Below are positions 58,323 through 64,000 of a stretch of DNA of 64,000 bases, piece by piece. The position numbers and the translations under genes were made by a program. The stretch comes from Larimichthys crocea. Its lineage: Eukaryota; Chordata; Actinopteri; Sciaenidae. The notes under the pieces are model-generated. The model saw only the letters and a list, made by a program, of their open reading frames with translations. It ran no database searches and had not been told where the DNA came from. The stretch covers positions 9,271,158-9,335,157 of the forward strand of contig NC_040027.1 in NCBI RefSeq assembly GCF_000972845.2, in the 5' to 3' direction. The stretch's first letter is position 1. Every line of letters begins with the position of its first letter.

Positions 58323-59081
58323 CAGGGGTGTCCAAACTACGGCCTGCGGGCCACATCCGGCCCGCCTAAACAATTAGAGTGGCCCACTAAACGATCCCAA
58401 ACAATCCCTCTAAACATGGCCTATTTTTCAAAATTGCGTTTTCTATTATAAAATATCCACACTTAATGACTAAGCTTGGCATTCTAATTAAAATCTACCT
58501 TATTTACGAACTATTTACAGTACTAGCTAATTTTCATCCCCTCACACAATGGTATATTCCGACTTGACTTTGCTCGTGATCAACTTCCGCGCAGTCTGCC
58601 CGGGGGATTCGACTCGGCGGGTCAGGGACGTGGGACTCGTGGGACCTCTCCCCAGTGCTGGCTGGCCTCCGCGGGTGCATTTCCTCCGCGGCGGTGCGCC
58701 GCGACCGGCTCTGGGTCGGCTTGGAAAGGCTCAGGGGCGAAGGTGGCTCATGGCTCCAGCCGCAACTTTACAGCGCCCTCCTGCCTGGACCTCGCCGCTT
58801 CCCGGGGCCGTGGACTTAGTGCTCCATGCGCTCTCTCCGCGACTGTCGAATCGCAACTTCCTCCCGCAACAAAATCGCAACAAAAATGTAAAAAGCAACT
58901 TTCACCGCAACTTTTTGAAAACCTGATGCAACATAAGGCATTTAGGCCGCAACTATTTCAAAAAAGGCCTGTGAAATCCTGGTGGGACTGATATCATTTC
59001 CGGTTATAGACTGACCCCGGCCCCCCATCACAGAAAGGCAAGTTGATGTGGCCCGCACCGAAAAAAGTTTGGGGACCCCTG
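58323..59081. mobile_element. Non-autonomous hAT transposon with rDNA-like core
   Basis: Ends CAGGGGTGTCCAAACT and AGTTTGGGGACCCCTG are inverted repeats with two mismatches. The 8-bp sequence AGGTAGGC flanks both sides (58315-58322 and 59082-59089), the target duplication size of hAT elements. Subterminal words GCGGGCCACATCCGGCCCGC and GTGGCCCGCACCG match Charlie-type ends. No transposase is encoded. The middle (about 58595-58842) is far richer in GC than its surroundings. Confidence 0.9.
58595..58842 (+). other. GC-rich segment resembling 28S rDNA inside the hAT element
   Basis: Words CGGGGGATTCGACTCGGCGG, GCGGTGCGCCGCGACCGGCT, CTGGGTCGGCTTGGAAAGGC and GGGGCCGTGGACTTAGTGCT look, from memory, like the expansion-segment part of fish 28S rRNA (D2 region). 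Similarity is recalled, not computed. It is open for 125 codons on the plus strand, which is a by-product of high GC rather than coding evidence. Confidence 0.55.
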
Positions 59082-59089
59082 AGGTAGGC

Positions 59090-62000
59090 CATAGTTTCCT
59101 TTTATTGAATTTAGCTATTTATTCTCTACAACAGCCACGTAGAGACGTATCTTGACTAGCATCTTCCAAACATCAAATAAGAGAAGAAACTAGTTGCTTA
59201 TCTCATGATCCAGTGGAAATATCTCTAAAATGTATATATATATATATATATACAGTATATATGTATGTGTGTGTGTAAAATTTGTGATACATTTGGATGG
59301 AAACGTGGCTAGCTACTGCCTGGCACTGTGCTAATAAACCAAATCTCCTATTTATATTTTGTTATTATGTATTATTATGTTACGCCTGCCTTAACTATCT
59401 TGCTTTACAATGCCAGTCACTGTGCGTTGGCGTAGTTTTGAGATCCGTCTAGCTGACATTTTGCGTTGAGAGGCAGCATTCATTATCACACAAAGCCATT
59501 TTCTGTGCTTTGAAATATTTTATTTCCCCCTGCCGCAGAAATGAGCTAATGGTTTTCCAGTGGCATTTATCATTTTCTTTGTCAAATTCAGGTATTCTTC
59601 ACCTAAAACTTCCGGTAGGATTCATCAGTCATGCCCACAGAGAGGTATTAGTCAGGTTCCAGGTCTGGCTGTTATGGAAAGGTCAGGAGATTTGTCTCTT
59701 CCTCAAGTGTATTTTCCTCTTCTGTGGTTTTCTGAGGAACAGTGAGCTGTGATGTTAAAGCCGGTCCCAGCCTCCACTCCATCATGGCAGACATCTCAAT
59801 CCGTTTCCACTGTTAGCCTTTTATACCACGTTTACAGCAGCACAGATTTTCAATACCGATCAGTCACTGCTCCTTTCCTCTTCATTCATCACTACCTCCT
59901 TCCTGCTATTTTTCTCTTCCCTCCTCATCCTTTTCTCCTTTACAGCTACCTGCCATCACTCCCTGCTTCCCTACAATGCTTCCTTATTCCTCTCTCCGGT
60001 AGCAAACCAGTCCATCTACCTCTGCCTCAGCTTTGCCTCTTCTTTCCCACTCTCATTTTCGCCTCCCCCCCTCCCTCCCTTTCAGCTTTTCATCATTTGT
60101 TGAAGGGCTGAGCGCCGCCGGATGCTGGTAATCTGGTGCTCTGATTGCATAGGACATGCATGAATGCTACCAAACCTTGTTCCCAATATCCTCTCACTTT
60201 GAGTCATGACTTTAATCATTACTAATGGAGGGTGATGAATACCTGAGACTAGTTGAGTATTTCATGAATTGCACCGAGGCAGAAATTGGGCTTCCTTGTT
60301 TTCATATGTGGTGACTATAAGGTTTGGTTTAATATAAGACCCAAAGGCTGATCAGTGCATTGTTAGTGATACTCGAATATTTTTATTGATATTACGAGAT
60401 ATACTACTGAAACTGATGTTAAATCTCTTTTGTACATTGGGGTGATACCTTGTGGACACATGGCTGAGAGGGTTGTTACTTACTAATAAAACTGCAGTTT
60501 CTGCCATTAGAAATAGTAGTTTGACCAAATATTACAAGCTTAAACAAGTAAAGATTCGGATCTTATTTTTATGCCTCCTTAATTATTTTGTTGTTGACAG
60601 TGTTGCCTTGTGTTTTCTACTTAGCAACATCACAGTTTTCTTATTTTATTGTGCTTCCACTCAAAATGACAAAACAATGAGTCAGATTTAGAGATGAGAA
60701 CGTGCAGCAGATAAAAGAGTAAAGTTATCTTGTAAATTCATACAAGAAATCTGGTATACAACAATTTTTTTACAAAATTTGAACAGCGACTGTGTAAAAG
60801 TTGGTTTACCTGGGGCAGATTTTCCACAGGCTGAACTTTTATTGACATAAGATGCAAAATTAATTTGTTGAAGGGTGCATTGACAGTATAGCAGACTCTA
60901 ATCTGTTCAACATGATGTGGCTCTGTTTCTTTTTACCTTAACGCACTGCTAAACATGTGAATTTTAGAAATTAAAAAGGCTGTTTCTGTTTGTTATTTGT
61001 GGGGGGCGGTACTAAATCAGTTTGAAGCAGGATTGGTTAGCTTGGAGATCCTGGGCCATAAAACCAAACAGAAGCACTTACAGTTTCAATGGTTAACCAG
61101 CGTGGGTTCAGCTTCTACAGATTCAGCCAACACAACCACATTAACCAATGCTAATATCTAATATCTATATATAATAACAGCAACTGCATTAACCTTAACC
61201 GACCAGCCGACCATGGCTATCTGGTAGTGATGGGAATTTCGTCTCTTTTTGGAGAGCCGGTTCTTTTGGCTCTGGAGCTGGCTCTTTCGGCACCTCACAT
61301 GCTATTAATTATTATTATTGTTATTATTATAACAATCGCTGTGCGAGGCCCTATTGGATTTCGAAAGTTTAAAAGTAAATCACATTTTCGACGGCCTATA
61401 TTTACTCGAAAACTCACAAAAATCTGCCTACCCCCCCAAAGTTGGGTGTAAAATTACGCATTTTGGGGGTCTCGCACATGGACGTGCAAAAATGTCTCTA
61501 CAGATGTATGTTTTCGGAGGGGGCCCCTCGTCACGGTCACTTTCTCAGAGCTGTGTGAAACCACAACGTTTTTCACGAAAGAACCTTTTGTGGTTGCACG
61601 CTGGGTGTGACGAACAGTACAAACTTCCTGTTTTCAAGCCCGTTAGGCCACATCCTGCCACAGCCTCCCACTCGAGGTTGCTGCATGCATTATACTTTAT
61701 GTAAAAAATGGTCTGTAACAATCTCACACAGGTTCCTCCAGCTAACCAGTCCTGCTTCTGACTGATTCAGGACCGCCTCATTTAGCATATGTAGAAATAT
61801 TTTTCATTAAAAAGTGTATTTATTTTCCATCTGTTTGTGTATTTATTTATTTATTTTTGCATTTATTCATACTGCGTTCCTCATACATACACAAATCAAC
61901 AGCAGTCAACTTTTAAACTCATCATTATCAGATCCGACTTCAGGTAACCCGAGTCATTTACAGCAGATCGGATCATTTGGCTGCTTGATTTTATATGATG

Positions 62001-63470
62001 GAAATAATGTTTGTCTCAGATTTTCTTATGCATGACTTGTCTTGTTCATTCCTACCTTTCCTCTTCAATTTCTTGTTTCCGCTGAGTTCATCACGTCGCT
62101 CCGAGTACTGCTGAGCCATCAAGGCACCTTAACTGACACCTTGAACAGAACCTTTAAGTAAAAGTCGTGCCTTGTACTGTCAGCATCCACTCAGCTCCAG
62201 CATAACAGATTAAAGATGGTACATACTTCTGGAGAATTTAAAAAAGAATGACGTGATGTCTCCTTTAAAATCTTCCCAAACTAGATACAGTAGCTGCTGC
62301 TGCTGATGATGATGATGATTGCACAAACTCTCTTACATGGCTGCATACAGAGAAACAAATTAAGCAGTTGTTTCTTTGCCTGTGGCTCCAGCATCAAATC
62401 CTGCGCACTGTGTGGTTTATCTGAGATGAACATCTTGATATCCTCTCTCTCTCCGCTGTCTTCAGCTCCCTCCTCCCTTAAGATGCTTCTGCTTAGTGAT
62501 TAGCGGCTTAAAATACACCATTGTGTGAACTTTACCCATTTTACAGCTCCCTAAACAGAATCAGTCAGTCGTACAGGTGATTAAAGTGAGACTGACAGAT
62601 GTGTGGTGAGTTCTGTGTTGCACCGGTCCCTGCTCTCCATTAGTTTATGTATTACCCTGATCTGATATAAGCTACTTAAAGTCATCACCCAATTATATAT
62701 GCTCTTTTTGTTGGTGGCTCTGCAGCACTGGAGTATGTATTTATTTATTGCCTCCCTCAATCCCAGCACATAAAACACACTAAAAAAGTTCAGTTCAAAA
62801 TCATATGCATTCATTTTTAATTAAAATCTAAACTCGGCTATTTCGTTGCAGAACATTTTATATTCCCTGGGGGAAACTAAAGAGTACAATGTTTAATTCA
62901 TTTTTCCATCAGCCTTGAGATTGTTTGTCTTCACAGATTTTCTACCTGACCTGAACTTCTCTGAATGTTTTTACTTCTGTTCTGTTTGGAAGTTAATGCA
63001 TTTCTCCAAGGTCCGCTGAATACGGTATTAACTTTTATTAACCGTCAGTGGTTATGTTTGTGAAAAATGCACATTATTTGCCTGGTTTGTTCAGAACATT
63101 TTCCGATGCACAATTGTTCAGTAACAAAGCAACCAGTAGTTCTACCGAGTGACGCGTTTTGCAACAGTTGTTCGCAAACAGACGAAGGCAACGTGTTTAT
63201 ACCCACGCTGTAATGAAGCTGGTTTGAAATCCAAAAATATCAAGTTGGCCTATGTAATGAGAAAGTCAGTGTAGCAACCCACCCTGTCACAGGCTAAAAC
63301 AATCATATTGGGCCAAGTGATATTAAATTTAACTGGCAGCGTTTATGTGTTTCCATGGAGAAATATGCATTTCAGTTTGCAGTAAGTGGAGAATCAAAGT
63401 ATCCCAATCTAAAGCGGTCATATCTTTTTTCTGGTATTTTTCTTCACGGTACACTAATTTAGCATCAGGT
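59090..63470. other. Gene-free stretch with repeats
   Basis: TA/TG microsatellite at about 59230-59275, C/T-rich tract at about 59865-60085, ATT repeats near 61307-61335, an apparent hAT terminal fragment at 61227-61300 and a GCTGCT/GATGAT tract near 62295. No host exon is supported. Confidence 0.5.
61227..61300 (+). mobile_element. hAT-like terminal fragment
   Basis: TAGTGATGGGAATTTCGTCT, GGAGAGCCGGTTCTTTTGGC and TGGAGCTGGCTCTTTCGG match the terminal region of a common fish hAT family as I recall it. No matching opposite end was found nearby, so it is probably a truncated relic. Confidence 0.45.
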
Positions 63471-63479
63471 AAAACGTTT

Positions 63480-63960
63480 TCTCGTTTACAACACCGCCGG
63501 GGTGGAGTGATTCCGAGAGCTGCTACATGCACTCGCTGATTACTGCACAAAAGCACGACTATGCTACATGCACTCGCTGATTACTGCACAAAAGCACGAC
63601 TATAATCCACGAATACGGTGAAACCGGATCATATTTCATACTGAATATATTTGCTGGTTTTTCCCCCTGCGGCTGCTCGGCTTCAGCTCTGTGATTTACA
63701 GACTTTCCTGATGGACAGATAGCTTCAGCCTTGAAATCTTGCTAAAGCAGCTAAGTGCTAATTAACTCCTGCCAAACTGAATCTGCTGTTAGGAGGCAAC
63801 AGAACCGGGCCACCGCCTCCGAGACCTCCGGACAGGGAATTATGCCACACTACGGAGGTGATTTACAGACTTTGGTTGTGGAGTGGTTGCTATGTAGTGA
63901 ACTGTTAACTGTTCTGTCTGAAGCAAAGAGCACTCTGCTGTTGCCATGAAATGGAAAGTG
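63480..63960 (+). repeat. R2-related repeat with 41-bp tandem duplication
   Basis: GGTGAAACCGGATCATATTTC and CTGTGATTTACAGACTTTCC match 8920-9015. Just before them a 41-bp unit (GCTACATGCACTCGCTGATT, then ACTGCACAAAAGCACGACTAT) is repeated perfectly at 63522-63562 and 63563-63603. Confidence 0.6.
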
Positions 63961-64000
63961 TCAGGTCGTATTGAGCAGATTTTTCATCTTTGTTGACTTT

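Noticed and set aside
58549..58926. 125-codon plus-strand frame as a protein gene
   Set aside because: Lies inside a non-autonomous hAT element and is explained by the GC-rich, rDNA-like core.
59749..60111. 120-codon plus-strand frame
   Set aside because: Rich in Ser, Pro, Leu and Phe because it translates a C/T-rich tract; no domain or splice context.

Overview
The window looks like nuclear DNA of a percomorph-type teleost fish. Genes are split by GT-AG introns, the three recognisable proteins are vertebrate proteins with fish-like residues, CpG-rich promoters stand out from AT-rich surroundings, and the intergenic DNA is full of the tRNA-headed SINEs, L2-like LINE scraps, hAT and TA-flanked MITEs and microsatellites typical of teleosts. 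It is not bacterial or viral, so operons, ribosome binding sites and CRISPR arrays do not apply.

All protein-coding genes I can support lie in the first 24.4 kb. rgs2 (+, 5 coding exons, 4617-6017) has a TATA/CCAAT promoter and a poly(A) signal. uchl5 (-, 11 coding exons, 10995-19156) gives a 329-residue protein with its full Cys-His-Asp catalytic triad. glrx2 (-, 3 core coding exons plus an alternative mitochondrial-leader exon and an alternative non-coding first exon, 20116-24304) follows. The convergent pair rgs2/uchl5 and the same-strand uchl5/glrx2 order match human 1q31, but RO60, which in mammals sits between UCHL5 and GLRX2, is absent from the roughly 1 kb gap. CDC73, which follows GLRX2 in mammals, is also not seen.

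From 24.4 to 64 kb I find no convincing host exon. This stretch has a TA-flanked MITE carrying a 39-bp tandem array (24.45-24.99 kb), a GATA microsatellite, a nested SINE (26.2-26.6 kb), a 0.37-kb direct duplication (29.9 and 32.1 kb), several SINE/MITE copies (35.8-44.4 kb), a degenerate L2-like reverse transcriptase with a YADD box (45.6-46.5 kb), a perfect 21-bp hairpin (46.95 kb), a SINE with a 17-bp target duplication inside a MITE (56.5-57.0 kb) and a 759-bp non-autonomous hAT with a perfect 8-bp target duplication whose GC-rich core resembles fish 28S rDNA (58.3-59.1 kb). The rest is low-complexity or unique non-coding DNA.

The three genes act in separate processes (Gq signalling, proteasomal deubiquitination, thiol redox) and are neighbours by ancient synteny rather than by shared pathway. 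I saw no previously undescribed multi-gene system. The most unusual points are the rDNA-like cargo of the hAT element, the CPYC active site and double first exon of glrx2, the altered Gq-selectivity residue in rgs2, and an inverted SINE pair in a uchl5 intron.
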